Assembly: GCA_029561455.1 (NCBI GenBank)
Contig: JAKQIY010000041.1
Span: 1-64,000 of the forward strand
Direction: 5' to 3'
DNA length: 64,000 nucleotides
DNA from: a bacterium
GTDB taxonomy: Bacteria > Zhuqueibacterota > Zhuqueibacteria > Residuimicrobiales > Krinioviventaceae
The position numbers and the translations under genes were made by a program. The notes below the pieces were generated by a model. It made no database searches and was not told the origin of the DNA. It saw only the letters and a list, made by a program, of their open reading frames with translations. Of this stretch, positions 25,605 through 34,249 are shown in pieces; position 1 is the stretch's first letter, and each line of letters starts with the position of its first letter.

Positions 25605-26477
25605 TTATTTATATTTGCTCAACAGGTGTTTGGTCAATAATTCCTTGCCCTGACGAATGGCGTCGCGGCCGCTGGATTCAATGCCGTACCAGCCGCGATA
25701 ACCGGAATTATAACACAACTCGATCAGCTTTTTGGTGGTCTCTTCGTCCGGCTGGTTGCGGTAGGACAAGCCGCCGGCCCAGGGCAGCATTTTCTGTATA
25801 TAAGCATAATTATCAAACTCTTTGCTGGGACTGCGCCAGTCCGGATACGAGCCGAAATAGAGACTGTTCACCAATTTAAACAACGCCGCCATCCAGTCCG
25901 CGTCGTTAGAAAAGCCGCCGTGATTCTCGATGAGGATACTGATATTGGCCGGTATGGCGTATTCCAGCATTTGCTGATAGGTATCCGCCGACCATTTTAA
26001 CGCTTCCTGGGGGTCGTCACCCTGCTTGCCGCGGCAATTGGTGCGGATGGCGTGGCAGCCAAGGTAATGGGCAATATCGATCCATTTTTGGTGATTGATT
26101 ACCGTCTGTTTGCGCTCCGCCTTGTCCGGCGTGCAGGTTTCGCCCTCGTCATCCACCATGATCAGCACCGAAGTGACGCCCTGGTCGGCAACATTTTGTT
26201 TGAGCTGCGCCAGGTAACCGGCGGTGGGATTTTCAAACAAGGTATTCACATATTCGATGCCGCTAATGCCGAAATCCTGTCTGGCTACTTTTGCAAAATC
26301 CAGGGTTTTCCATTTGCCGGCCTGGATTTCTTCAACCAGCGCCCATTGCGCCAGGGAAATATCATCCTTCACCGCATGCGGCGTGGCAGTAGTGCGGGAA
26401 GGCTTGAACAAACCAATACTGCCGGCTGCTACCCCTGCTGCGGCAACGGTTTCCATAAAACGACGACGTGTCATCAT
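25605..26477 (-). CDS. TAT-exported sugar isomerase/epimerase-like TIM barrel (AP endonuclease 2 family)
   Basis: A TAT signal (MMTRRRFMETVAAAGVAAGS) precedes a xylose-isomerase-like barrel. Visible signature parts are FGISGIEYVN, LGCHAIRTNCRG, ISILIENHGGFSNDADW, the DWR segment before SPSKEFDNYAY, and the final GYRGWYGIESSG. These supply the Glu, Asp, His and Glu metal ligands usual in the family. Relatives act as sugar isomerases, epimerases, hydratases or 3-keto-glycoside lyases. GGAG lies 8 nt before ATG 26477, so I reject the start six codons upstream. It is the first gene of a two-gene operon with the Gfo/Idh/MocA oxidoreductase. Confidence 0.85.
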   Translation of the reverse strand: MMTRRRFMETVAAAGVAAGSIGLFKPSRTTATPHAVKDDISLAQWALVEEIQAGKWKTLDFAKVARQDFGISGIEYVNTLFENPTAGYLAQLKQNVADQGVTSVLIMVDDEGETCTPDKAERKQTVINHQKWIDIAHYLGCHAIRTNCRGKQGDDPQEALKWSADTYQQMLEYAIPANISILIENHGGFSNDADWMAALFKLVNSLYFGSYPDWRSPSKEFDNYAYIQKMLPWAGGLSYRNQPDEETTKKLIELCYNSGYRGWYGIESSGRDAIRQGKELLTKHLLSKYK

Positions 26478-26580
26478 AAATTGTACTCCTGTCAAGATTA
26501 ACGAATGTTCCGGGTATGCAGCGTAATATACGCCAGGGGGAGATATAATTGCAACAATTTTATTTTTATTAAAATTGTGC

Positions 26581-26625
26581 TTATATAAAACAACAAAGGG
26601 CCGTTCTTTTAACAGAACAGCCCTT
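26581..26625 (-). terminator. Terminator of the 26652-28361 gene
   Basis: On the minus strand AAGGGCTGTTCT (26614-26625) pairs with AGAACGGCCCTT (26596-26607) with one G-U pair, followed by TTGTTGTTTT. It is 26 bp after the stop codon. Confidence 0.75.
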
Positions 26626-26651
26626 AAAGTTTCTTGCCTTTTTGTATATTG

Positions 26652-28361
26652 TTACTTTAGCAACAGCATCTTTTGCCGGGCTACAAAATGCTCGCCGGCC
26701 TGAATTGTATAAAAATATACGCCGCTGGCGACGCGGGAACCATGGTCGTTGCTGCCGCTCCAGGTAACGGAATGACTGCCGGCCGGCGTCATCTTGTCCA
26801 GCAGGGTGCGGACGGTTTTGCCATTGATGTCGGTAATGATCAACGTCACATTGCACATTTCAGCCACGTCATAACGAATGGTGGTTGCCGGATTAAAGGG
26901 ATTAGGGAACGCCGGGTATAAGGCAAATTTCTCCGGGATTTCCATCCCTACCTGTACCTCGACCTGCTGACTGTAATCGATCAGCCCGTTAATATCCACA
27001 CTGACCAGGCGGTAATAATAGCTGTTCTTATTATCTGCGGTATTATCGGTAAAAGTGTAGGTATGACCGGATGTCGTTGAACCCTGCCCTTGCAATTCCG
27101 GGTTAGTTTTATAACCGGCAATCTGCTGCCAGGCAAGCATTTGTCCCGTGCCATTTTTCTCCGCCCGTTCAATATTAAAGCCCAGATGATTAGTTTCGCT
27201 GGCGGTTTTCCAGGTAATAACCACGGCATTGTTCTGCCGGGAAGCGTTAAAGCCTATCAGCTCCACCGGCAGGCTTTCATCCATTTCAGTAATAAGCACA
27301 TTCGAGGGATTTGTGTCGCTGTATCCCCCTTGCATCCATGCGCCGGTAGCCGGCACAATAATATCTTCGCAGCTGGAAAAACCGGGGCAAAATGATAATG
27401 ACGGGTTTCCATTAGTCAGGGACCACTTTGCATCACAACTTTTATTCACAAGATAATAAGTACCATCTTTAATATACTGGGGGTAACTTCCATAATCGCC
27501 GTCTCGTTCATAAATACCGTTAAAATCTTCATCTTCCGCGTCGGTTACATTATAACGTGTCGGGTAGCCGTTGAATACGATTATATTAAAAGTTTTTTCT
27601 AAATACAATTCGCCATCATCGGTGGTGCGGATCTTTACCGAATAGCTGCTTTTGGTGCTTTTATGGGCAACAAAAGCGGACTTTAATGTACTGCCCTCAA
27701 TGGTAAAACTGGCATTATCCGCGCCGCCGGCAGCAAAAGAATAGGTATGAACGCTCGCATCTTCCGAATCGGTAGTCGTGAGTGTTCCAACGGTTGTACC
27801 ATTGGGATCATCTTCATTCAGTACCCGGTTGGACAATGTTAAACTGTTGGGCGCCACATTCACAAGGGTGTAATCAATGTCATCGCAATACCAGTTGGTG
27901 TTTGAGCCGGGCGTGACCCCGCGAATTTTGGTAATACCGGTCCAGTTGTCAAAAGTGACCTGCGTATAAGAAGTGGTTACTGTCACATCTTTGTTGTATA
28001 ATTGTGATTCTTCATCCAATCCGTAAAAACTGACTGTAAAATTGATGGATGAGCTTTTGATCCATAAACTGTTGAGCTGGATTTTGTTCCCGGTAGTCTT
28101 TCTTACAACCCAGGCGGCGCCATAATTAGAGCCCTGAAATATACAATATGGCGAGCTGCGATAACCGGAAGCGCTAATTGTACCCCATTCACTATCAAAG
28201 AACCAAGTATGTTCGTTTTCAGTCCAGGAAATACCGGAAGAGTTAAATGTTAAAACATAAGCGTTTGCGGTTTGGGTCTGGAATACCAGGATCACTGTTA
28301 ACAACAAAAGCACTAAAATACATGTTTGCTTTTTACCATTACTTACTTTATCAAGCTTCAT
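26652..28361 (-). CDS. Secreted multidomain protein with cadherin-like region and T9SS sorting domain
   Basis: The 569 residues have a signal peptide (about 1-34). The next part, about 35-165, is an Ig/jelly-roll-like domain (TFNSSGISWTENEHTWFFD). It is followed by a cadherin-like stretch (LNEDDPNGTTVGTLTTTDSE), a small domain of about 270-345 with NGIYERDG, PQYIKDG and AKWSLTNG, an FN3-like region (VVITWKTASETNHLGFNIER) and a T9SS sorting domain (YPAFPNPFNPATTI). The NGIY...KW domain is also the main part of the next upstream gene. GGAGG lies 8 nt before the ATG. Function unknown; probably surface adhesion or binding. Confidence 0.8.
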   Translation of the reverse strand: MKLDKVSNGKKQTCILVLLLLTVILVFQTQTANAYVLTFNSSGISWTENEHTWFFDSEWGTISASGYRSSPYCIFQGSNYGAAWVVRKTTGNKIQLNSLWIKSSSINFTVSFYGLDEESQLYNKDVTVTTSYTQVTFDNWTGITKIRGVTPGSNTNWYCDDIDYTLVNVAPNSLTLSNRVLNEDDPNGTTVGTLTTTDSEDASVHTYSFAAGGADNASFTIEGSTLKSAFVAHKSTKSSYSVKIRTTDDGELYLEKTFNIIVFNGYPTRYNVTDAEDEDFNGIYERDGDYGSYPQYIKDGTYYLVNKSCDAKWSLTNGNPSLSFCPGFSSCEDIIVPATGAWMQGGYSDTNPSNVLITEMDESLPVELIGFNASRQNNAVVITWKTASETNHLGFNIERAEKNGTGQMLAWQQIAGYKTNPELQGQGSTTSGHTYTFTDNTADNKNSYYYRLVSVDINGLIDYSQQVEVQVGMEIPEKFALYPAFPNPFNPATTIRYDVAEMCNVTLIITDINGKTVRTLLDKMTPAGSHSVTWSGSNDHGSRVASGVYFYTIQAGEHFVARQKMLLLK

Positions 28362-28374
28362 AAGCCTGCCTCCT

Positions 28375-28746
28375 TTATGGTTTTTTGGTTACTTTCTCCT
28401 GCTTGATTATACTAAAAACCGGTAATGCCGGTTGCTCTTTTTTCGTTGCACAGGTCAATTCCCAACCGAACAACGGACACTCTTGAATATCCAGCTTGTT
28501 TTTATACATCATTTTGCCGTCTATTAACAACACCCACTTGCTGTGGCAGCCTTTGTAACGGATTTCGCAATTCCCCTTTACATACAAGGGACGATCATTA
28601 AAAGCGCCGCTTAATACATAAATACCATTCGCTTCCGCTATCCCGGCCTTTTTTACACTTAAATTTTGCGCTTCGAGCCGGGCGGTAAATACCAGTACAA
28701 AAATTAACAAAATTTGTAAATTTTTAAATTTATAAAGCAATTGCAC
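28375..28746 (-). CDS. Small secreted protein sharing the NGIY...KW domain with its neighbour
   Basis: The 123 residues have a signal peptide (IFVLVFTARLEAQ) and then one domain with the series NGIYVLSG, RPLYVKGN, SKWVLLIDG and FGWELTC. The same spacing occurs in the downstream 569-residue T9SS protein, 13 bp away, so the two are probably co-transcribed and derive the domain from a common source. The domain resembles widespread small beta domains of unknown role. The start is GTG at 28746, with GGAG about 10 nt upstream; no ATG is available before the signal peptide. Confidence 0.7.
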   Translation of the reverse strand: MQLLYKFKNLQILLIFVLVFTARLEAQNLSVKKAGIAEANGIYVLSGAFNDRPLYVKGNCEIRYKGCHSKWVLLIDGKMMYKNKLDIQECPLFGWELTCATKKEQPALPVFSIIKQEKVTKKP

Positions 28747-28769
28747 CGTCCTGGCTCTCCTGTTCCCGG

Positions 28770-29843
28770 TTATTGATAGGCTACAAAATTATTAATAACA
28801 AGACCCATTCCAAATGCTGCTAAAAAAATGTAAAGTGTCAAGATCAGCGTTTGTTTTTTGCCAAAGAAACTCAGCAACATGATAAAAGAAGAAACGCAAA
28901 TTGCTGTTGAAGTCAATGAAAACGCGATAGCTGTACCTATACCCAGGCCGTTACAAAGCAGCGGCCGCAGAAACAGCACATCGGCGCCGTTACAGAAATA
29001 GAGCGGAATGCCGACCAGGGAAAAACCGGCCAGTCCTTTTATACTGCTATTTAGAACATGCTCCGCCACTATATTTTTCGGCATAAAAAGTTCAAAGCTA
29101 AGGCTAAAAATACCGGCAACAAGCAACCAGGGTAAGATTTTTACAAAAATTTGCCGGGTTTTTTCCAGTAATCCCTGTCCTGCCACGGCGCAACGATTTG
29201 TTTTACATGCTAGTGATTGACCGGAAAAGAGCCGGGATGTCCGCGTAGTAAAAAACTCTATTATATAACCAGCGCTTATGGCAATAACCAAAGCCCCCGC
29301 AATTCGCAATATCGCATATTTCCAACCCAGAACGGTGAACGATAAAACTATAATGTATGGATTCAATATCGGCGCGGCGACGATAAATGTGACCAGGGTA
29401 CGATAGGATAGCCGGTCTTCCATTGTATATAATAACGGAATAACACTGCACGCACATACCGGGATTACTGAAGCATATAAAAAAGCAGTAAGCGGATTTT
29501 GCGGATAGTATTTTTGATACCTGCTGAAATAATGCTCAACCAGCACGGAAAGAAATACACCGGTAAGAACCAGCATACCGAGTTCAACAAAATTTTCATA
29601 GATCAGAAATAATACAGGGGGTAATGAGCGGTTGAGAATACATTTGGAACGATCAACGTAAGAGATGTTGTTGATGGTTTTATAGATGAAATCTATGGAT
29701 AATAGCAGAAAGGAAAAATACAAGGTCAACTGCAGAATATGCAGTCCGCGATCATTGTGTTTATTAAATTTAAAACAGGATAAAATGCGGTCGTTCTTAA
29801 AAAAAGCAAGATTTTGTGCAGATGATTCCCCTTTCTGTAGCAA
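28770..29843 (-). CDS. ArsP/DUF318-family permease
   Basis: The predicted permease (COG0701, PF03773) has eight or more membrane segments. The family motif is in ASVIPVCACSVIPLL followed by FIVAAPILNPYIIVLSF. Known members export organoarsenicals; many others have unknown metals or metabolites. The Cys pair in VCACS is usual in the group. A second half repeats the layout (GIPLYFCNGADVLFLRPLL, where ordinary members often have a similar P..CS.G). The start is uncertain: only TTG 29843 is open at the right place and it has no ribosome site, so the real start may be a TTG further in. It precedes 28375-28746 by 23 bp. Confidence 0.75.
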   Translation of the reverse strand: MLQKGESSAQNLAFFKNDRILSCFKFNKHNDRGLHILQLTLYFSFLLLSIDFIYKTINNISYVDRSKCILNRSLPPVLFLIYENFVELGMLVLTGVFLSVLVEHYFSRYQKYYPQNPLTAFLYASVIPVCACSVIPLLYTMEDRLSYRTLVTFIVAAPILNPYIIVLSFTVLGWKYAILRIAGALVIAISAGYIIEFFTTRTSRLFSGQSLACKTNRCAVAGQGLLEKTRQIFVKILPWLLVAGIFSLSFELFMPKNIVAEHVLNSSIKGLAGFSLVGIPLYFCNGADVLFLRPLLCNGLGIGTAIAFSLTSTAICVSSFIMLLSFFGKKQTLILTLYIFLAAFGMGLVINNFVAYQ

Positions 29844-29977
29844 CCGAGCCGTAATATTTCAGTCCAATAGTTTTGAGTTCGAGTTGACATTAACATACTA
29901 ATTTTTTGAAATAATATCAACAGCCATTTTTTGGAGCGGATCATTTTACATCAGTCTAAAACAATTATTACTGTTTC

Positions 29978-30610
29978 TCAGTCAATATAGTAATACCCTT
30001 CCCTTGTATCTATGGCACCGCTCTTGTACTTTCGGGATAAATTAAATGTAACTGTTGCAGTAACAGGTGGAATTATTAAAAGATAAAAAGGCTCATGATC
30101 CGTCCTGGTCAGTAACATACCGAGCGTTACGCCGCCAAGACTGCCAAGCATGGTATTATAAAAAGAGCTTGCTTCATTCCCGGAAATTCCGCCAAAATAG
30201 ACGCCGGCGCCGGCGCCAAGACAAATACCGGTCACTAACTGGGGCGGAATCCATGAAGCATTAAACTCCTTGTCATTATAAAATGGCGTGGCTATTAATG
30301 CACCAAGCCAGGCCCCAATGCCGCCAGCCAACGCCTGTTTGGTTATGGCGCCGAATTTTAATGGCGGCCGGGAAACAGGCGACCGCAGAGGTTTATTGGA
30401 ATAATGAATGGCCGGGTAATTTATATATGAAACAGAACCGGCCGAACTCAATTGCCGGTTTGGAAAAGGATAGTAATTATTTGGCACGGCACTATTCATA
30501 CAAAAATGTTTATAATAAAAACTATCTATTGAAAAAGCGTCGCCTTGAGCAACAGTTAACCCGGGAATGAGTATCATCAACGTTAACAGAAATGTGGGCA
30601 TTGTTTTCAT
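29978..30610 (-). CDS. Predicted exported protein with glycine-rich hydrophobic region
   Basis: The 210 residues have a signal peptide (about 1-21, ending GLTVAQ), a 65-residue Tyr/Pro-rich stretch (NNYYPFPNRQ), then a hydrophobic glycine-rich half with two helical hairpin-like segments (LAGGIGAWLGALIATPF and GICLGAGAGVYFGGI, LGSLGGVTLGMLL). The end is polar. This looks like a small outer-envelope protein but no family is recognised. GGAGG lies 4 nt before the ATG. Confidence 0.6.
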   Translation of the reverse strand: MKTMPTFLLTLMILIPGLTVAQGDAFSIDSFYYKHFCMNSAVPNNYYPFPNRQLSSAGSVSYINYPAIHYSNKPLRSPVSRPPLKFGAITKQALAGGIGAWLGALIATPFYNDKEFNASWIPPQLVTGICLGAGAGVYFGGISGNEASSFYNTMLGSLGGVTLGMLLTRTDHEPFYLLIIPPVTATVTFNLSRKYKSGAIDTREGYYYID

Positions 30611-30780
30611 TCTTCCTCCCTTTTAATTTTTTTTACAAGAATACCTGTTCGCTGCAATAACTATACAGTTGTGTATTTATGTGACGCTTACGGTTAAAAA
30701 AATGTTTACATAATTAGGATTTTTCCCCACATTCCTATTGTTTTGCCCAGGAAACGAATAGTTTTATTTTTTTTGCTTCT

Positions 30781-30924
30781 GGTTCCCAATCTCCCGATTG
30801 AGAACCCGCTTGTACAAAATCTCTGCGTTGAAATGTAAAGCTCATATTAAAAATTAAATAACTGCCTGAAGGGAATCGGAGATTCCTGACCACTCTCGTT
30901 CAAGATCGGGAGATTAGGAACGAG
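30781..30924. repeat. Pair of inverted CTCCCGAT palindromic repeats
   Basis: A 26-bp unit at 30781-30806 (GGTTCCCAATCTCCCGATTG, then AGAACC) and a 30-bp unit at 30895-30924 are related in opposite orientation. Each is itself palindromic at the ends (GGTTC/GAACC and CTCGTTC/GAACGAG). A small GGAATC/GATTCC hairpin lies between. They look like remnants of a REP-type family. Confidence 0.55.
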
Positions 30925-31075
30925 AAGATAAAGAAAAATTGGCTCTATATGCTTTTCAGTGGGTAATTTTTTGACGATTGTTGCATTATTTCAAAAGGTT
31001 AACAGGTAAAAAGAAAGCTATTTGCAGTTATATTTATTATTATCAGAAGAGACCTGGATCTACAATGTTCTTTTT

Positions 31076-31140
31076 CCTCTGCGTTCTCTGCGGTTTCATT
31101 CTTTTCATTTTACCGCTGAGGACGCCGAGAACGCGAAGAA
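31076..31140. repeat. CGCAGAG-type imperfect hairpin
   Basis: CCTCTGCGTTCTCTGCGGT (31076-31094) pairs imperfectly with ACCGCTGAGGACGCCGAGAA (from 31112). This sequence type is a common interspersed intergenic repeat of many phyla. Confidence 0.5.
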
Positions 31141-31415
31141 AAGCATTCAAACAATTGTTATTATAGCTCTTATTGATAGCAGTTTTTCTTTACTAATCTT
31201 TTAGTTTAAAAGGTTGTTTTTTGAATGGCAGGCAATATTTTCTACAAACACAAGTTTAATGTAATTATTGTTGTTCAACAAAAAGTTACATTAACCAGGT
31301 CTTTAAAACTGATATGACTGTATCCTTGTTCTTAAAATAGCAGGTGAATTACCCACTACAAACAATATGGAACCAAAAAATTTTTTTATACTGTAGCTCT
31401 TTTTTATTCAAACCT

Positions 31416-32492
31416 TCATCCCGCTTTCCGCGTCGACGTCCTCCCATCCTTGTGGCAGTCCGCGCATTTAGCAAAGTGAATATTATTCTTGCTGGCCGGA
31501 TCACGGAAGGTGGTGTCCATCACTTTTACATCCAGTCCGCAATTGGACAGGGCAGGATGGCAATTGCCGCAGGATTGCGCGGTTTCGTGTTTGTGCGGCG
31601 CGTGACAGGCCAGGCAGCTCAATCCCTCATGCACGCCGCGCGGGGTGCGGTCATCGCTGGTTCCAGCCTGATGCCACGCATCTGGCGCATGGCATTGACT
31701 GCACACCCGCTGCCGCACATCATCGGAGACCTGCACCGGGCGCGCCCCTTCCCATAGTTTCAATGCCGGTAAATCGGCGGCGGCAAAATGCGTTTTTTCA
31801 CTGCGCACGTAAAATTCCACATTGACCAGCCGGGCAGGCCGGGTCGAGGCAATCATCTGTGGCTCGGCATAATCGGGCGCCTGCGCCGGTTGTCCGGGAC
31901 GATGGATATGATGACACGCCAGGCAGGGAATAACCGGCTGCTCTGCTTTTTCAGCATCCACAAACCGCCAGGGACCCTGGTTGTTGACCGGCGTAACAAT
32001 CTCTGCAATGTTACCGGAGAAAAACATCCCGTGGCAGCGCATACAATCGTTATGCGGCTGCTCGGTGTGGTTGTGGGTCGCGTCCAGGTAAATATCGGCG
32101 TAAGTAACGGAATGGCCACCCGCTTGCCAGTCCGCATACTCGGCTTCGTGGCAGCCTTTACAGCGCGGCAGAATTCGGAGGATTTGTTCTTCCTGCATGG
32201 CCAATTCCGGCCTGGAATTTCCGCTAAAATGCCCAACCACCCGCCGGCCGTTTTCCAGCATACTGTGCCAGCCGTTGCTCAAAGCGCCGCCGTGACAGGA
32301 CTTGCAATTAATGTCGCGGTGATACGAGTCCGCCCAGTTATCATAGTTGGTTTGCATTTCATGACAGGATAAACAGGTTTTGCGCGGCGAAGCCAGGCTC
32401 CACCAGGTAAAAAAAGCGCCAAAAGCAATAAGTAACGCCAGCGTCAGCGCTCCGGCTAACAAGATCATTGTAGTTTGATTGGGTTTTTTCAT
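31416..32492 (-). CDS. Nine-haem c-type cytochrome, membrane-anchored, of the FAD dehydrogenase operon
   Basis: After an N-terminal membrane anchor (LLAGALTLALLIAFGAFFTWW) there are nine CXXCH motifs: CLSCH, CKSCH, CKGCH, CMRCH, CLACH, CSQCH, CLACH, CGNCH and CADCH. The first part resembles NapC/NirT-type anchors. It would take electrons from the GMC flavoprotein encoded 70 bp upstream and pass them to quinone or terminal acceptors. In characterised gluconate/glucoside dehydrogenases the cytochrome subunit has only one to three haems, so this is an unusual replacement. Start ATG 32492 has only a weak GGGC upstream. Confidence 0.9.
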   Translation of the reverse strand: MKKPNQTTMILLAGALTLALLIAFGAFFTWWSLASPRKTCLSCHEMQTNYDNWADSYHRDINCKSCHGGALSNGWHSMLENGRRVVGHFSGNSRPELAMQEEQILRILPRCKGCHEAEYADWQAGGHSVTYADIYLDATHNHTEQPHNDCMRCHGMFFSGNIAEIVTPVNNQGPWRFVDAEKAEQPVIPCLACHHIHRPGQPAQAPDYAEPQMIASTRPARLVNVEFYVRSEKTHFAAADLPALKLWEGARPVQVSDDVRQRVCSQCHAPDAWHQAGTSDDRTPRGVHEGLSCLACHAPHKHETAQSCGNCHPALSNCGLDVKVMDTTFRDPASKNNIHFAKCADCHKDGRTSTRKAG

Positions 32493-32562
32493 ATTTTGCC
32501 CATATTTTTTAATTTTTTTGCCCTACCAGGATATAACGGGTTAACCTGCCGGTTTTACATTG

Positions 32563-34218
32563 TCAGGAGCGGAATTTAGTTCCCTGCCACTCTTTATTTA
32601 TAAAAGCCGCCACCCAATAACTCAGGGCCATAATGGTCAGCACCGGGTTAAATCCGCCATTGGAAACATGCAGGCTGCCGTCGGCGACGAACAGGTTGTC
32701 GATCTCGTGCATTTGCCCGAATTTATTGGTCACCGAGGTTTTCGGATCATTGCCCATGCGGCAGGTGCCGGCCTGATGTTGGCTGCCGCTCACATCCCGT
32801 CCGGGCAGGCTTTGCCAGGTTTTGACCGCCCCGGCTTGCCGCAGCCATGCTTCCGCGCGGTCGGCTAAAAATTTGGCAACAACAATATCATTTTCATGGC
32901 GGTGCCCGGAAAGCCGCACCACCGGTATGCCCCAGTGATCTTTAACCACCGGGTCAACCTCCACGCGCGATTCGTACACCGGCAGTTCCTGCACCGGCCC
33001 ATGCACCGCAATGTGCCGTTTAAAATAACTGCGCTGAAACTCTTTGTGCTCTTTGCCCCAGCCGGCTGCGCCCTGCGGCCTGATAGAAGAGAACTGGTAC
33101 GGCATACGGATAAATTCGTTAGCCAGTAACCCGCCGCCGATGAGTCCGGGATTGCCGTGATTAAAATCGCATACCGCGATGCAGGCGCCGGGACCAACAT
33201 CGTCATAGACCTCTTCCTTAAACAAGCCATACGCGCCCGTATAGGCATGGCCCTGCAAAGTCCGCCCCACCCGGTCGTTATTATTACCGGCGCCGTTAGG
33301 GAACAAGGCAGATTTTGAGTTCAGCAGCAGCCGCGCGGTTTCGGTTGCGGAAGCGGATAACACCACAATATCGGCAGTTTGCCGCTGTAGCATGTCGTTT
33401 TCATCAAAATATTCAACGCCCTTCGCCAGGCCGCGATTATCCAGAATGATTTTACTCACTTGGGAATCAGTTCGCAATTCGCACAAACCGGTAGCCAGGG
33501 CAATGGGTATGACCGTATTCTGCGTGCCGCATTTGGCGTTAACGGGACAAGCATAGCCGACGCAGGTGCGCATGCGAATGCACGCCGGACGGCCATTATA
33601 AGGCACGGAATTGCGCAACATGGGAATGGGAAAAGGATGGTAGCCCAGACTTTTGGCTGCCTTGTCCATAATTTGCCCTTCGCGATTATAAGCAAACGGC
33701 GGCATGGGCTGGGGCTTGTTGCGTGGCGGCGCATAGGGATTGCGGCTGTCGTCGCCGGAAACACCGATCTCCCATTCGGCTTTTTCATAAAACGGTTCCA
33801 GGTCGTCGTACGATATCGGCCAGTCCTCAAGAACGGACCCGGCTACGCTGCCGTAAATACTGCGTAATTTGAAATCCTGCGGCATGAACCGCCAGGCCAT
33901 GGCGCCGTAGCTCAGCGTGCCGCCGCCCACACAGGCGGCGTTATTGCTGTATGCCCAGGTGTTCGGTAATACTACCCGGCTTGAGCCGTTGCTATCGACC
34001 ACCACACGGCGATAGCGTTCATTATCCGGACCATAGCCGCAGCCCAGCGTAAACATACGTTGCGACCACAATTCGTCATGATCTATATCGTTAAAATCCT
34101 GCTTTTTACCACGCTCAAACAACACCACCGAAAGACCGGCTGTACTCAATTCTTTGGCCATAATACCCCCGCCGGCTCCGGCGCCAACTATCACAGCATT
34201 GACATGTTTGTTAGCCAC
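32563..34218 (-). CDS. GMC-family FAD oxidoreductase, glucoside 3-dehydrogenase / gluconate 2-dehydrogenase-like large subunit
   Basis: The 551 residues begin with an FAD dinucleotide-binding motif (AVIVGAGAGGGIMAKEL). The middle has VGGGTLSYGAMAWRF, usual in the group, and the C-terminus HQAGTCRMGNDP and VSNGGFNPVLTIMAL with active-site His/Asn candidates. It has no signal peptide, but the upstream subunit has a TAT signal and can carry it through, as in the known three-subunit enzymes. Starts with GTG at 34218 with GGAG 6 nt before. Middle gene of the operon: small subunit, flavoprotein, cytochrome. The 3-position specificity is inferred from context. Confidence 0.87.
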   Translation of the reverse strand: MANKHVNAVIVGAGAGGGIMAKELSTAGLSVVLFERGKKQDFNDIDHDELWSQRMFTLGCGYGPDNERYRRVVVDSNGSSRVVLPNTWAYSNNAACVGGGTLSYGAMAWRFMPQDFKLRSIYGSVAGSVLEDWPISYDDLEPFYEKAEWEIGVSGDDSRNPYAPPRNKPQPMPPFAYNREGQIMDKAAKSLGYHPFPIPMLRNSVPYNGRPACIRMRTCVGYACPVNAKCGTQNTVIPIALATGLCELRTDSQVSKIILDNRGLAKGVEYFDENDMLQRQTADIVVLSASATETARLLLNSKSALFPNGAGNNNDRVGRTLQGHAYTGAYGLFKEEVYDDVGPGACIAVCDFNHGNPGLIGGGLLANEFIRMPYQFSSIRPQGAAGWGKEHKEFQRSYFKRHIAVHGPVQELPVYESRVEVDPVVKDHWGIPVVRLSGHRHENDIVVAKFLADRAEAWLRQAGAVKTWQSLPGRDVSGSQHQAGTCRMGNDPKTSVTNKFGQMHEIDNLFVADGSLHVSNGGFNPVLTIMALSYWVAAFINKEWQGTKFRS

Positions 34219-34249
34219 ATTAAACTCCTGTTATTATGATCCCGTTCAC

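Larger units (their letters stand above)
30611..31415. other. 805-bp intergenic region with degenerate repeats and no gene
   Basis: No convincing coding frame is present on either strand. It is AT-rich and holds two palindromic elements of the ATTCCCAA/CTCCCGAT type (30781-30924) and one GC-richer CGCAGAG-like element (31076-31140). It separates the exported protein gene from the dehydrogenase operon. No T-tract terminator could be assigned to the cytochrome gene. Confidence 0.6.

Noticed and set aside
29726-29944. 72-residue minus-strand frame overlapping the permease 5' end
   Set aside because: It is out of frame with the permease and has no conserved motif; probably leader DNA.
30978-31204. 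Two overlapping small plus-strand frames
   Set aside because: They lie across the CGCAGAG repeat, have no ribosome site and resemble no protein family.
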